From NCBI GenBank assembly GCA_021324935.1, contig JAJPIE010000003.1, positions 1 through 62,218 of the forward strand: a DNA stretch of 62,218 bases, given 5' to 3'. The stretch is from Acidobacteriota bacterium. GTDB lineage: Bacteria > Acidobacteriota > Terriglobia > Acidiferrales > UBA7541. Of the stretch, positions 35,088 through 44,363 are shown in pieces. Below the pieces are notes generated by a model that ran no database searches, was not told the DNA's origin, and saw only the letters and a list, made by a program, of their open reading frames with translations. Numbering within the stretch: the first letter of the stretch is position 1; each line of letters starts with the position of its first letter. Both the position numbers and the translations under genes were made by a program.

Positions 35088-36653
35088 TTACGATTTCGAT
35101 TTGATGCGGAGGTCGCTGCCGGTCATGTCCTTGGGGGCGGGTTCGCCGAGGATGCCAAGGAGCGTAGGAGCGATGTCGCGGAGTGCACCGCCGGGAGCGA
35201 GTTGCAACGCGTCGTTTTCCGTGACGCAGAGAAACGGGACGGGATTCGTGGTGTGGTACGTGTGCGGGCCGCCGGTTACGGGATCGATCATGGTTTCGGC
35301 GTTGCCGTGATCCGCGGTGATGATCCAGGCCCCGCCGCGAGGCTTCAGCGCCTGATAGATGCGGCCAAGCCCGGCGTCGACGGCCTCGACGGCTTTGATG
35401 GCGGCTTCGAGTTTGCCGGAGTGGCCGACCATATCGGCATTTGCGTAATTCATGACGATGGCGTCGAAGTCGCCTTTTTCGACGGCTTTCACGACCGTAT
35501 CCGTGATTCCTTCCGCGGACATTTCGGGTTTTAGATCGTAAGTGGGGACTTTCGGTGAAGGGACGAGGATGCGCTCTTCGCCGATAAAGGGTTTCTCCAC
35601 GCCGCCGTTGAAGAAGTAAGTGACGTGCGCGTATTTCTCGGTTTCCGCGGTGCGAAGATTTTTATAGTGCAGGTCCTGAAAGACCTGGGCAAGGATGTGC
35701 TCGAGCTTTTCCGGAGTGATGACGCATTTGAGCCAAGGCCAGTTTTTGTCGTACTTGGTCATGCCGACGTAGAAGAGGTTTTTCGGGCGCTTGGGGTCCT
35801 GGAATTTGTCGAAGTCGGGGCCCGCAAGGGCGCAGGTCATCTGGCGGGCGCGGTCGGCACGGAAGTTGTAGAAGATGACGGCGTCGTCATCACGGATCAG
35901 GCCGACCGGAGGCGCGAACGCGCCGGCGCCGGCGGTGATGACGATGGGCTTGACGAATTCATCGGTGACGCCCTGCTCGTAGCTGCGCTCAATGGCGGCC
36001 ACGGGATCGTTGGATTTGGCCTCGGCTTCGCCGTGAACAACGGCGCGATAAGCCAGTTCGACGCGTTCCCAGCGATTATCGCGGTCCATGGCGTAATAGC
36101 GTCCCACCACCGTGGCAATCTTGCCGACACCCAATTCGCGCATTTTCCGCTGAAGCTGGCGGATGAAGTCGCGGCCGCTATTGGGTGGCGTGTCGCGGCC
36201 GTCCATGAAGCAGTGGATGAAGACGTTCTCGACCGTGTAATGCTTGGCCATTTCCAGAAGGGCGAAGAGATGGTTGATGTGGGAATGCACACCACCGTCG
36301 CTGAGCAGGCCGAGGAAATGAAGCTGGCGCTGGCGGCCACGCTCCATGGCCTGCTGGAAGAGCGGAACCTGCTCGAGCTGATTGTTGGCGATGAGCAAGT
36401 CGATGCGCGTGATGTCCATGTGCACGATGCGGCCGGCGCCGATGTTGAGGTGGCCGACTTCGCTGTTGCCCATCTGGCCTTCGGGGAGGCCGACGGCGGG
36501 ACCAGAGGTTTGGATGAGCGTGTTGGGGAATTTGCGGAGGAGTTCGTCGTAGGTGGGCTTTCGCGCAAGAGCAATGGCATTGCCCTTGGTTTCGGCGCGG
36601 TAGCCCCAGCCGTCAAGCACTGTCAGCACGATGGGTTTCGGTCTTTTGGCCAT
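35088..36653 (-). CDS. gpmI: 2,3-bisphosphoglycerate-independent phosphoglycerate mutase
   Basis: 521 residues from ATG 36653 ([19 protein letters not shown]). It interconverts 3- and 2-phosphoglycerate using two manganese ions. The metal-site DGWG and the nucleophile Ser in [17 protein letters not shown] are present, as are [26 protein letters not shown] and the late metal residues in NADMVGHSG and ITADHGNAE. The length is normal. First gene of a pair with the hydroxyacid dehydrogenase. Confidence 0.96.
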   Translation of the reverse strand: MAKRPKPIVLTVLDGWGYRAETKGNAIALARKPTYDELLRKFPNTLIQTSGPAVGLPEGQMGNSEVGHLNIGAGRIVHMDITRIDLLIANNQLEQVPLFQQAMERGRQRQLHFLGLLSDGGVHSHINHLFALLEMAKHYTVENVFIHCFMDGRDTPPNSGRDFIRQLQRKMRELGVGKIATVVGRYYAMDRDNRWERVELAYRAVVHGEAEAKSNDPVAAIERSYEQGVTDEFVKPIVITAGAGAFAPPVGLIRDDDAVIFYNFRADRARQMTCALAGPDFDKFQDPKRPKNLFYVGMTKYDKNWPWLKCVITPEKLEHILAQVFQDLHYKNLRTAETEKYAHVTYFFNGGVEKPFIGEERILVPSPKVPTYDLKPEMSAEGITDTVVKAVEKGDFDAIVMNYANADMVGHSGKLEAAIKAVEAVDAGLGRIYQALKPRGGAWIITADHGNAETMIDPVTGGPHTYHTTNPVPFLCVTENDALQLAPGGALRDIAPTLLGILGEPAPKDMTGSDLRIKSKS

Positions 36654-36729
36654 GAGGTATGTTGCATCCTTGGTGAAATTTGGCTTCTGTTTTTTGCTTT
36701 TTCGGTTCTCCGCTTCGAGTTTACCGGCG

Positions 36730-38004
36730 CTACACCCTGGCAAATTCGTGGAGGGACGCGAGGAGCCGATCGACTTCGTCGGCGGTGTTGTAGTGGACCA
36801 GGCCGATACGAAGCATGCCGCCCTCCGATTCGGCGCCGAGGCGTTCGCTGAGATTCAGTGCGTAGTAGTTGCCGTCCCAGGTGAAGATGCCTCGATCGCC
36901 AAGAAATTTGGCGATCGCCGTCGGATGATGGTTGCCGAGACGCAGCGAAAGCGTGGAGCAACGCTCCGCCGAGCGCTGCGGATCGGTGATGCCATAGACA
37001 CGGCACGTGGGGATAGCTTTGAGTCCATCGATGAGACGCCAGATCAATCCGGTTTCGTATCCGAGGGTGGAGTTGTAGGCCATGGCAAGAGCTTCGCGGC
37101 GGGATTTGGCCGAGGCATCGCAGTGGCGGCCAAGTTCAGTGAGATATTCGATGGCGGCGCCGATCCCGGCGATGAGTTCGTGGATTTTCGTGCCGCTTTC
37201 CCAGCGATCGGGGATCTGGTCGGTGCAGGGGCGAACTTTGTATGGACGAAAATGCTCCAGGTGCTGGCGCTTGCCGTAGAGCGTGCCCATGTGCGGACCG
37301 AAGAATTTGTACGGCGAGCAGACGAGGAAGTCGCAATCGAGGGCCTTGACGTCAATCAACCCGTGGGGGGCGTAGTGGACGGCATCCACATAGATCATGG
37401 CTCCGGCGGCGTGGGCAAGTTTCGTGATTTCGGCGACGGGGTTGATGGTGCCCACGGAATTGGAGGCATAGCCGACGGCGACGAGGCGTGTTTTTCCATT
37501 CAGCTTGCTCTTAAGATCCTCGAGGTCGAGCGTGCAATCCGCCTCCCGGATGTCCACGGTGCGAATAACGATTCCCTTTTCCTCCAGAGCCTTCCAGGGC
37601 GAATAATTTGCGTCGTGATCGAGAATAGTGAGCACAATTTCGTCACCCGGGCTGAGTTCGCGAGCGATAGCGCGGGAAAACGCGAATGTGATGGTGGTCA
37701 TGTTCTGGCCAAAGACGACCTCGTCCCTATCGCAGTGGAAGAAATCCGCCATCGCAGCGCGCGTATTGGAGATGATCTCTTCGGTACGACGGCTGGTAAG
37801 GAAGGCACCACCGGTGTTGGCGTTGGAAGTAAGGAGATAGTTCTGAATGGCGTGGATGACTTGCGTGGGCACTTGGGTGCCAGCGGGGCCGTCGAGGAAT
37901 GCGGCAGGATGGCCGCTGACTTGGGTCTGCAGCGAGGGAAATTGCGACCGCACCCAGGCAGTATCAAACGCGGATGCTGCGGCGTTGCGAACAGGCGTGC
38001 TCAT
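36730..38004 (-). CDS. Cysteine-desulfurase-like aminotransferase (class V)
   Basis: 424 residues of the PLP-dependent class V fold. [13 protein letters not shown] is at the N-terminus, [10 protein letters not shown] holds the residue stacking on [24 protein letters not shown] contains the Asp-x-x-His pair, and the PLP lysine is in [16 protein letters not shown]. The [13 protein letters not shown] region fits the SufS-like subfamily sometimes annotated 'cysteine desulfurase-like'. I see no clear active-site Cys loop, so sulfur transfer is uncertain. It ends 76 bases upstream of gpmI, same strand. Confidence 0.88.
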   Translation of the reverse strand: MSTPVRNAAASAFDTAWVRSQFPSLQTQVSGHPAAFLDGPAGTQVPTQVIHAIQNYLLTSNANTGGAFLTSRRTEEIISNTRAAMADFFHCDRDEVVFGQNMTTITFAFSRAIARELSPGDEIVLTILDHDANYSPWKALEEKGIVIRTVDIREADCTLDLEDLKSKLNGKTRLVAVGYASNSVGTINPVAEITKLAHAAGAMIYVDAVHYAPHGLIDVKALDCDFLVCSPYKFFGPHMGTLYGKRQHLEHFRPYKVRPCTDQIPDRWESGTKIHELIAGIGAAIEYLTELGRHCDASAKSRREALAMAYNSTLGYETGLIWRLIDGLKAIPTCRVYGITDPQRSAERCSTLSLRLGNHHPTAIAKFLGDRGIFTWDGNYYALNLSERLGAESEGGMLRIGLVHYNTADEVDRLLASLHEFARV

Positions 38005-38225
38005 GGCGTAATCGGGCTCCCCAAATGACGATGCTCCAAGAAAGGTAGTTTCTCACAGCAGGGTTAACAGGTGTAGTGGGCCGGCGGTCAGGAATTATCT
38101 CCGGACAGAGCAGGATGGAGCGGGAGCGGCGTCCATGGCGTGGTACCATCGAACCAGTTGTTCTCACTCATGCCGCGACGGCGCCGGCTATCAACTCCGC
38201 GCCGTGTTGCTTTCCGAGGTATCCC

Positions 38226-38879
38226 ATGCCTGAATCGTTTGCCGTGACCGAGCGCACCCGCGTGATGCGCGAGGCGAATCGCGCTGTGTATGATCGCGAG
38301 ACGATTTACAAAATACTCGATGAAGGATTCGTGTGCCACGTGGGATTTGCCGTGGAGGGGCAGCCATACGTGATTCCCACGATGTTCGCCCGCGTGCAGG
38401 ATGCGATTTATTTTCACGGGTCGGCGGCGAGCCGGATGCTGCGGGGAGCCAGCGGCGGATTGCCCGTGTGCGTGACGGTAACGTTGCTGGATGGATTGAT
38501 ATTGGCGCGGTCGGTTTTCAACCATTCGATGAATTACCGGTCGGTGGTGGCGCTGGGGAATGCGGCGCTTATCAGCGGCCCGGAAGAGAAATTGGAAGCG
38601 CTGCACGCCTTTACGGAAAAACTGATTCCTGGCCGCTGGCAGGATGCACGGCAACCGACCGAGCAGGAGTTGAAGGCCACGAGCATTTTAAAATTGCCAT
38701 TGACCGAGGTTTCGGCAAAGGTACGCACGGGCGGAGTGGAGGATGATGCGGCGGACTATGCGCTGTCGGTGTGGGCAGGCATCATTCCGCTGCGGATGGT
38801 GGCAGACGCACCCCTCCGGGATGAGCGCTGCGACCCTGCGATTCCGACCCCGGCATACGCGGCGAGGTATCACAGGTGA
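38226..38879 (+). CDS. Pyridoxamine-phosphate-oxidase-like FMN-binding protein
   Basis: 217 residues from ATG 38226 (MPESFAVTERTRVMREANR). The split-barrel flavin fold is recognisable: YKILDEGFVCHVGFAVEGQPYV, IYFHGSAASRMLR, SVFNHSMNYRSVVALG and ALSVWAGIIPL. It is closer to the Nim/'PPOX-class' oxidoreductases than to PdxH. It probably reduces a small molecule or binds FMN or haem. The stop is 3 bases before the csaA-like gene, so the two are coupled. Confidence 0.88.
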   Translation: MPESFAVTERTRVMREANRAVYDRETIYKILDEGFVCHVGFAVEGQPYVIPTMFARVQDAIYFHGSAASRMLRGASGGLPVCVTVTLLDGLILARSVFNHSMNYRSVVALGNAALISGPEEKLEALHAFTEKLIPGRWQDARQPTEQELKATSILKLPLTEVSAKVRTGGVEDDAADYALSVWAGIIPLRMVADAPLRDERCDPAIPTPAYAARYHR

Positions 38880-38882
38880 GCC

Positions 38883-39245
38883 ATGGGCGAATTTAAACCG
38901 GCACCCATAAAGGCGACTGTGGCGTTCTCGACATTCGAAGCGCTGGATATCCGCGTCGGGACGATCCAGAAAGTGGAGGACGTGGCGAATTCGGAGAAGC
39001 TGATGAAGCTGACTGTAAGCTTCGGTGACCACAGGCGTTCCATTCTGGCAGGAATCAAGAAAGAGCGAAGCAATCCAAAGGAGATCGAGGGCAAGCAGGC
39101 GCTGTTTGTGTTGAACCTGGATCCACGGAAGATGGCGGGCGAGATTTCGGAAGGCATGCTGTTTGACATCGGGTATGCGGACGGAGTGACTCCGGTTTTG
39201 GCGATGCCGGAGCGGACCGTGCCAGATGGGACGCGAGCGGGGTGA
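38883..39245 (+). CDS. csaA: CsaA-like tRNA-binding domain protein
   Basis: 120 residues, one OB-fold tRNA-binding domain. Motifs FEALDIRVGTIQKVEDV, LTVSFGDHRRSILAGI, KQALFVLNLDPRKMAGE and SEGMLFDIG match CsaA, which is related to the C-terminal domain of MetG and Arc1p. CsaA has been linked to protein export and quality control. It is coupled to the upstream flavin protein. Confidence 0.93.
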   Translation: MGEFKPAPIKATVAFSTFEALDIRVGTIQKVEDVANSEKLMKLTVSFGDHRRSILAGIKKERSNPKEIEGKQALFVLNLDPRKMAGEISEGMLFDIGYADGVTPVLAMPERTVPDGTRAG

Positions 39246-39310
39246 AGCGGGCTCATTGGATCATCGGAGCAAGGACGCGGAGTTGACGGGAACGCATCGG
39301 CCGCCCAGGC

Positions 39311-40315
39311 TCAGGATGTGGCGGCGCGAATGAAGTCCGCGAGCAGGCCATAGCCCGTGGCTTCGATGCCGGGGTTGTGTTCGACAAGGGAAATCCCAAA
39401 GACATCGAGATCGAAACGGATGGCAGAGCTGGAGCTCTCCAAGCCGGCCATGGGATCGGTCAACAGCAGGAGCTCGGGACCGACGCGGGCATCGACACCG
39501 TCGCCGCGGCGTTCGGCACGGCAAACCAGCTTGTAACGCATTCCCGCGGCTCGCACGGAGCGGATTTTTTCTTCACTCAGATCCCGTATGCCGGTTCGCT
39601 GCACTTGTTCCAGGCGCAGCGGAATATTCAACAACACGTTCACAAGCGCGGTGACTTTCACGGCCGCGTCCCAACCATCGAGATCGTGCGAGGGATCGGT
39701 TTCAGCAATGCCCATCGCTTGCGCGCGCTTGACGGCTTCGTCGAGCGAGCGGCCTTTTTCCATTTCGGTAAGGACAACATTGGTGGTGGAGTTGAGAACG
39801 CCGGAGAAGCCGCGGAGTTCGGCTGCAGGAAGACCAAGCGGAAACAGCGAGAAGATGGGTACGCCATCCATGACCGTGGATTCGAAGAGAAATTGCCGGC
39901 CCTTTTCCTTGGCGAGTGCCACGATGCGTTGATAGTCATGCACGATGGGACCTTTGTTGGCAGTGATGGCGTGGGCACCCGCTTCCAGAGCAGCGACGAC
40001 ATGATCGATCGCGGGCTGGCCGGATTGCACGTTGAGCGAGCTGGTTTCGAACAGGACATCCGCTTTCGAGCGCTCCAGCCATTCGCGGACGTTATGTGAG
40101 GCATGTGCATTCGCCGGAAAATGGCCGCTGAGCGCCGATATAGGATTCAAGCCGTCAGGATCGGCAATCCAGCCGATGCGGCGCGAAGCGATGCCTGTTA
40201 GGCGCCAGCGAAGATCATATTTGCGGCGAAGTTCGCTCTCCTTGGAGATGAGCAGGCGGAGGAGCGAGCGTCCGACGTGTCCGAAACCGACGATAGCGAG
40301 GTTGTAGGAGGGGAT
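39311..40315 (-). CDS. hom: Homoserine dehydrogenase with an ATC start codon
   Basis: About 334 residues if read from an ATC at 40313-40315. The first in-frame ATG (40150) would cut off the NAD-binding fold. Upstream of it the frame encodes PSYNLAIVGFGHVGRSLL, the expected Rossmann N-terminus, and GGAG lies 7 bases before the ATC. No ATG, GTG or TTG occurs in frame between that point and an upstream stop near 40370. Other motifs are ITANKGPIVHDY, NSTTNVVL and GIAETDPSHDLDGWDAAVK with the catalytic Asp/Lys region. It makes homoserine for threonine and methionine. There is no ACT domain. Confidence 0.85.
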   Translation of the reverse strand: MPSYNLAIVGFGHVGRSLLRLLISKESELRRKYDLRWRLTGIASRRIGWIADPDGLNPISALSGHFPANAHASHNVREWLERSKADVLFETSSLNVQSGQPAIDHVVAALEAGAHAITANKGPIVHDYQRIVALAKEKGRQFLFESTVMDGVPIFSLFPLGLPAAELRGFSGVLNSTTNVVLTEMEKGRSLDEAVKRAQAMGIAETDPSHDLDGWDAAVKVTALVNVLLNIPLRLEQVQRTGIRDLSEEKIRSVRAAGMRYKLVCRAERRGDGVDARVGPELLLLTDPMAGLESSSSAIRFDLDVFGISLVEHNPGIEATGYGLLADFIRAATS

Positions 40316-40371
40316 GAGAAGTCTCCGTACGTCCGTGTGAATGGCCCACGCAAATGCGAATGAGCAGACAG

Positions 40372-40377
40372 ATTATA
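40372..40377 (-). promoter_or_regulatory. -10 element of the hom promoter
   Basis: The minus strand reads TATAAT, predicting a start near 40363 and a leader of about 50 bases to the ATC start at 40315. No good -35 hexamer is visible at the usual spacing. Confidence 0.4.
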
Positions 40378-40471
40378 GACGAACTCGGTGGTGGGTTTCG
40401 TTACAGAGAATAGGCTTTTCCCGGGGGGCCTGGTGGAGACCGTCGGACCGGTTGCACAGGCTAAAGAAGGA

Positions 40472-40497
40472 GAACGCCAATTGGGAGATTGGCGTTC
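40472..40497 (-). terminator. Terminator of the M28 peptidase gene
   Basis: Perfect 10-bp stem GAACGCCAAT/ATTGGCGTTC with a 6-base loop, 20 bases after the peptidase stop. The following minus-strand bases (TCCTTCTTTAGC) are T/C-rich rather than a pure T-run. Confidence 0.65.
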
Positions 40498-40517
40498 CTG
40501 AGATAACAGTCCTTACG

Positions 40518-42833
40518 CTAGTGCAAGGCGGAGAGCAGGGCAGTGGCTTCATTAATGAGTTGTGTTTCCTGCTGCAAAGTTTTGGCGGCCACGCCGACTT
40601 GCTCTTCGGCTTCTTTCCAATGCTTTAGTTCGAGTGCTTCCCTCACGCCGGGGATGGTTTTGGCCTCATAGCCGGTGTACTGGCCCGGAGCATAGATTTC
40701 GTGCTTGAACCATGGACGCCCCGGCAAGCCCTCCGGATTCGTGAGCTTGCGCTCACTTTCAATCAGCAGGTGGTTGAGATCCTGCGCCGCATTGCCAGCC
40801 TTGGCGAGTTGGCCGCTGGCGGTGGCTTGATCGTAGGCTTTTTTGTAGGCGTCGGCGGCTTTGGAAAGGCCGGTGATAGCGTTCTCCAGCGGTGCGAAGT
40901 TGATGAACGGGGGAACCGCCTCAAAATTCGGAGCGACGGTGGGGCGTTTCGGGTCGTTGGTGGCCGTGAAGACGCCTTCTTCGATTTCGTGATTGCGCTC
41001 GCGGATTTCGTCCTGTTTTTGCTGAAGAAGATTTTTGAGCTCCTTCAGGTAGAACTGCATAGTGTCGGCGAAGTCGGTGAAATCGAAGGGGAGGACGTCG
41101 GCGTCGGCAAGGCGCATCACAGCAGTGGAAGACGTTTGCGCTAGGGCGCGACCGTAGACAAATGTAGTGTCGCTGAAATGCGTGAACCAATAGAAATCGT
41201 CATAAATTGAGTGATAGATGCCGCCACCATCCTCACCCCCGAAGCCGAGATTCAGCGAGGCGATGCCGTCGTGCTGAATGAACGCGCCGTAGTCGGAGCC
41301 TGAGCCAAGCGCGCCGATACGAAGATCGGCCCGGCTGCGGGCTTCCTGGCGGTCGTCCGCGCCATTGGCAAAGGCGATGCTGGCCAGCTGGGCGCGTTTC
41401 CAGACGGAATATTTGGTTTCTGGATCGGGAACGTCGCGGGCCACATCGTTAATGAATTTTTCGAGCGTGTGCGAGCCCTCGGCGCCAAAAAAGCCGCGGC
41501 CGTTGGTGTCGGAATTGATGTAGGCGACGGCATGTTGCATTAAGTCGTCACCGTGGTCTTCCACCCATTCAGTGGAACCGATCAGGCCGGGTTCTTCGCC
41601 GTCCCAGGCACAATAAATAATAGTGCGCTTCGGCTTCCAGCCGGTTTTCAGAAGCTCGCCGAAGGCGCGGGCTTCCTCGAGTTCCGCCACCAAGCCAGAG
41701 ATGGGATCTTCTGCGCCATTCACCCACGCATCATGATGATTGCCGCGGATGATCCATTGATCGGGAAAGGCGCTGCCGGGAATCTTTGCGATGATGTCGT
41801 AGATGGGCTTCAGATCCCAATTGAATTTCACTTTCAGATGAACTTTGAAGGCGCTGGGACCGACGTGATAGGTGAGCGGGAGATTGCCGCGCCATTCGCT
41901 GGGGGCCACGGGGCCGCCAAGCACCGCGAGCAGCGGCTGTGCGTCGCCGTAAGAAATGGGGAGAACGGGAATTTTGGTGATGACTGGAGAGTCTTCGACC
42001 TTTAGGCGTTTGGCATCCTTTTTCGCGGCGACGCCGGGAGTAAGAGGATCCCCTGGAAAGATGGGATCGTCGGCGACGCTACCGCGCTGAACACCTTCTT
42101 TCGGCCGATAGGCCCCTTCGGGGAAGGGTTCGCCGGGCACGTAGCCGTCGCCTTCGGGATCGGAATAAATGAGGCAACCGATGGCGCCGTGTTCGGCGGC
42201 GACTTTTGGCTTGATGCCGCGCCACGAATGGCCGTAGCGGGCGATGGCGATTGCACCTTTCACGGAAATGCCGAGGCGTTCGAGGCGCTCATAGTCTTCC
42301 GGAATGCCGTAGTTGACGTAGACGAGCGGAGCGGTAACGTCGCCGTCCCGGGAGAAGGCGTTGTAAGTGGGGAGTTGTTCGGATTTTTGGCCGGAGGTGG
42401 GATCGATGGCGAGGGTGGGCTCCTCGAGCTTTGCCGTGAATTTCACTTTGCAATCGGCCGGGGAATCGCCTTTGCAATCGAGGAGTTCAAGCTGACGCTC
42501 TTTGGGAGTGGGAAAGAGAACATCGTAGGATTCGATTTGCGTGTCGAAGCCGTATTCCTTGAATTTAGCGGCAAGCCAGTCCGCGTTGTCCTTGTCGTAA
42601 GGCGAGCCGACGTTGTGTGGACGGGCGGAGAGGCGCTGCATATCAGCGCGCATATTGTCGGGGGTGGGGATGGCGCGCAGCTTTTCTTCCCACTGGCGCT
42701 CGGCACGGGAGGAGTCAGCCGAGTAGCCGTAAAGCGGAGATTCATCCGCCGTAGCCGAAGCGGTAAGCGAGAACCAAACGATTCCGGCGCAGAACGCGGT
42801 CAGGCACACGAAAAGTTTTTTCGGATGAGACAC
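40518..42833 (-). CDS. Secreted M28 peptidase, glutamate-carboxypeptidase-II-like
   Basis: 771 residues. Signal peptide ending ASATADE. The three-part layout of PSMA-type enzymes is present: a protease-associated domain (GAIAIARYGHSWRGIKP), a zinc peptidase (IIRGNHHDAWVNGAEDP with His and Asp, WDGEEPGLIGSTEW with the Glu-Glu pair, YINSDTNGRG with Asp, and LGSGSDYGAFIQH near the last ligand) and a C-terminal helical dimerisation domain (from about 640). It likely cleaves acidic or other C-terminal residues from peptides outside the cytoplasm. Confidence 0.93.
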   Translation of the reverse strand: MSHPKKLFVCLTAFCAGIVWFSLTASATADESPLYGYSADSSRAERQWEEKLRAIPTPDNMRADMQRLSARPHNVGSPYDKDNADWLAAKFKEYGFDTQIESYDVLFPTPKERQLELLDCKGDSPADCKVKFTAKLEEPTLAIDPTSGQKSEQLPTYNAFSRDGDVTAPLVYVNYGIPEDYERLERLGISVKGAIAIARYGHSWRGIKPKVAAEHGAIGCLIYSDPEGDGYVPGEPFPEGAYRPKEGVQRGSVADDPIFPGDPLTPGVAAKKDAKRLKVEDSPVITKIPVLPISYGDAQPLLAVLGGPVAPSEWRGNLPLTYHVGPSAFKVHLKVKFNWDLKPIYDIIAKIPGSAFPDQWIIRGNHHDAWVNGAEDPISGLVAELEEARAFGELLKTGWKPKRTIIYCAWDGEEPGLIGSTEWVEDHGDDLMQHAVAYINSDTNGRGFFGAEGSHTLEKFINDVARDVPDPETKYSVWKRAQLASIAFANGADDRQEARSRADLRIGALGSGSDYGAFIQHDGIASLNLGFGGEDGGGIYHSIYDDFYWFTHFSDTTFVYGRALAQTSSTAVMRLADADVLPFDFTDFADTMQFYLKELKNLLQQKQDEIRERNHEIEEGVFTATNDPKRPTVAPNFEAVPPFINFAPLENAITGLSKAADAYKKAYDQATASGQLAKAGNAAQDLNHLLIESERKLTNPEGLPGRPWFKHEIYAPGQYTGYEAKTIPGVREALELKHWKEAEEQVGVAAKTLQQETQLINEATALLSALH

Positions 42834-42949
42834 GATTCCTCCCTTTAGCCAACGCGGGAAAGATTATTGACCGATTCCTCTGGGCTGGCAAGTTGGGCGC
42901 AGCAGGCCAATTTGAGATAACATCCCGCCATTGTTCGGAAAGGGCTCCT

Positions 42950-44263
42950 TTGTCTCAAGCAAAATCGGCGGTGAAGCGGGCCGGTTTTTTTTATTTTGTG
43001 TTTGTGATGTTTGCGTACACGACGGGCGGCCCGTTTGGGATGGAAGAGATGGTGACGACGAGCGGGCCTGGACTGACGCTGGTCTACCTGTTGCTGATTC
43101 CCTTTTTCTGGTGCATCCCAGTTTCCCTGGTAGCGGCGGAATTGACGACGGCCATTCCGGTGGAAGGCGGGTTCTACCGCTGGGTGCGGGCAGGATACGG
43201 AAATTTCTGGGGATTCCTCGCGGGCTGGTGGAACTGGAGCGCGTCGTGGCTGCTGGGCGGGAGTTACGCAGTCCTCTTCAGCGATTACCTGGCGGTGTTT
43301 TTCCCGTCGCTGATTGGCTGGAAACATTACTTAGTTTCCGTGGCACTGATTGCCTTGCTGGCGTACGTGAATATTCGCGGCATTCAGATGGTGGGAATCG
43401 TTTCGACGATTCTGGAATTTTCGGTGCTGATCCCCGTGTTTGTGCTTTGTGTCATGGCGGCACCAAGGTGGCATTTTCAGCCGTTCCATCCGTTTGTGCC
43501 GCCGCACGTGCCGGCGTTTCAGGTGTTCGGGGTGGGGCTGGCGCTGGGATTGTGGCTGTATTCGGGTTACGAGCAGTGTTCAAGCGTGGCGGAAGAGATC
43601 GAAAATCCGCAGCGAAGTTTTCCTAATGCGCTGGCGATCGTGGTGCCGCTTTCGATGGCCACGTATTTTGCCCCGGCGCTGTTTTCGTTGGCGGCCCTTG
43701 GGAACTGGGAAAAGTGGACGACCGCCTACCTGCCTGCGGCGGCCCTGCTGATTGGCGGAAGCGCGCTGGGCGTGGCCATGACAGCAGCGGCGATGCTCGG
43801 GAATGTTTCCTTGCTGAATGCAACGGTGCTCACAAGCACGCGGATGCCTTCTTCGATGGCAGAGGACGGATACCTGCCCCCGGTCTTTGCGGCAAAGCAC
43901 AACAAATATGGCACGCCGTGGATTGCGATTCTCATCTCGTCCGTAATTTATGCGCTGCTGGCGTTTCACACACTGGCGCAGTTGCTGACGGTGTACGTGT
44001 GGCTGCGGAGCCTGGTGACTGTACTGACGGTATTGGCAGCCTGGAAACTCCGAAAAACGCAACCGGAGACGAAGCGGCCATTCCGAATCCCGTGGGGCAG
44101 GGCCGGATTAGCGTACGTGGTGATTGCGCCGATTCTGATGACCATTGTGGCGCTGGTGGGCAGCGATCCGTTTGCCTTGAAGTGGGGACCCGTGCCGGTG
44201 GCGCTGGGAGTGGCGGCCTATTTCGTGTTTCCGAAAATCAAGAAGCTCGTGGAGGGTGTGTAG
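42950..44263 (+). CDS. APC-family amino acid permease
   Basis: 437 residues from a TTG at 42950 (then SQAKSAVKRAGFF), chosen because GGAAAGGG lies just upstream; an in-frame start at 42893 is an alternative. Twelve hydrophobic segments can be counted. Family features are YTTGGPFGMEEMVTTSGPG, VEGGFYRWVRAGYGNFWGF and YSGYEQCSSVAEEIENPQR. It imports amino acids or polyamines across the inner membrane. It converges on a DAO-type oxidase similar to polyamine/amine oxidases, and the two may serve one catabolic route. Confidence 0.9.
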   Translation: MSQAKSAVKRAGFFYFVFVMFAYTTGGPFGMEEMVTTSGPGLTLVYLLLIPFFWCIPVSLVAAELTTAIPVEGGFYRWVRAGYGNFWGFLAGWWNWSASWLLGGSYAVLFSDYLAVFFPSLIGWKHYLVSVALIALLAYVNIRGIQMVGIVSTILEFSVLIPVFVLCVMAAPRWHFQPFHPFVPPHVPAFQVFGVGLALGLWLYSGYEQCSSVAEEIENPQRSFPNALAIVVPLSMATYFAPALFSLAALGNWEKWTTAYLPAAALLIGGSALGVAMTAAAMLGNVSLLNATVLTSTRMPSSMAEDGYLPPVFAAKHNKYGTPWIAILISSVIYALLAFHTLAQLLTVYVWLRSLVTVLTVLAAWKLRKTQPETKRPFRIPWGRAGLAYVVIAPILMTIVALVGSDPFALKWGPVPVALGVAAYFVFPKIKKLVEGV

Positions 44264-44265
44264 GC

Positions 44266-44311
44266 GCCTGGCCTTAGCCAGGCAAAAATGCCGGCGGGGC
44301 TAAAGTCCCGC
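44266..44311. repeat. Paired palindromes between convergent genes
   Basis: Two short hairpins: GCCTGGC/GCCAGGC with a CTTA loop (44266-44283), and GCGGG/CCCGC with loop GCTAAAGT (44294-44311), separated by AAAAATGCCG. The arrangement resembles dispersed extragenic palindromes and may also stop transcription from both sides. Confidence 0.5.
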
Positions 44312-44363
44312 GCCAACATGTCCGCTCCGCGCATGCAGTTGGCGTTGCGAAAATCGGGGCCGA

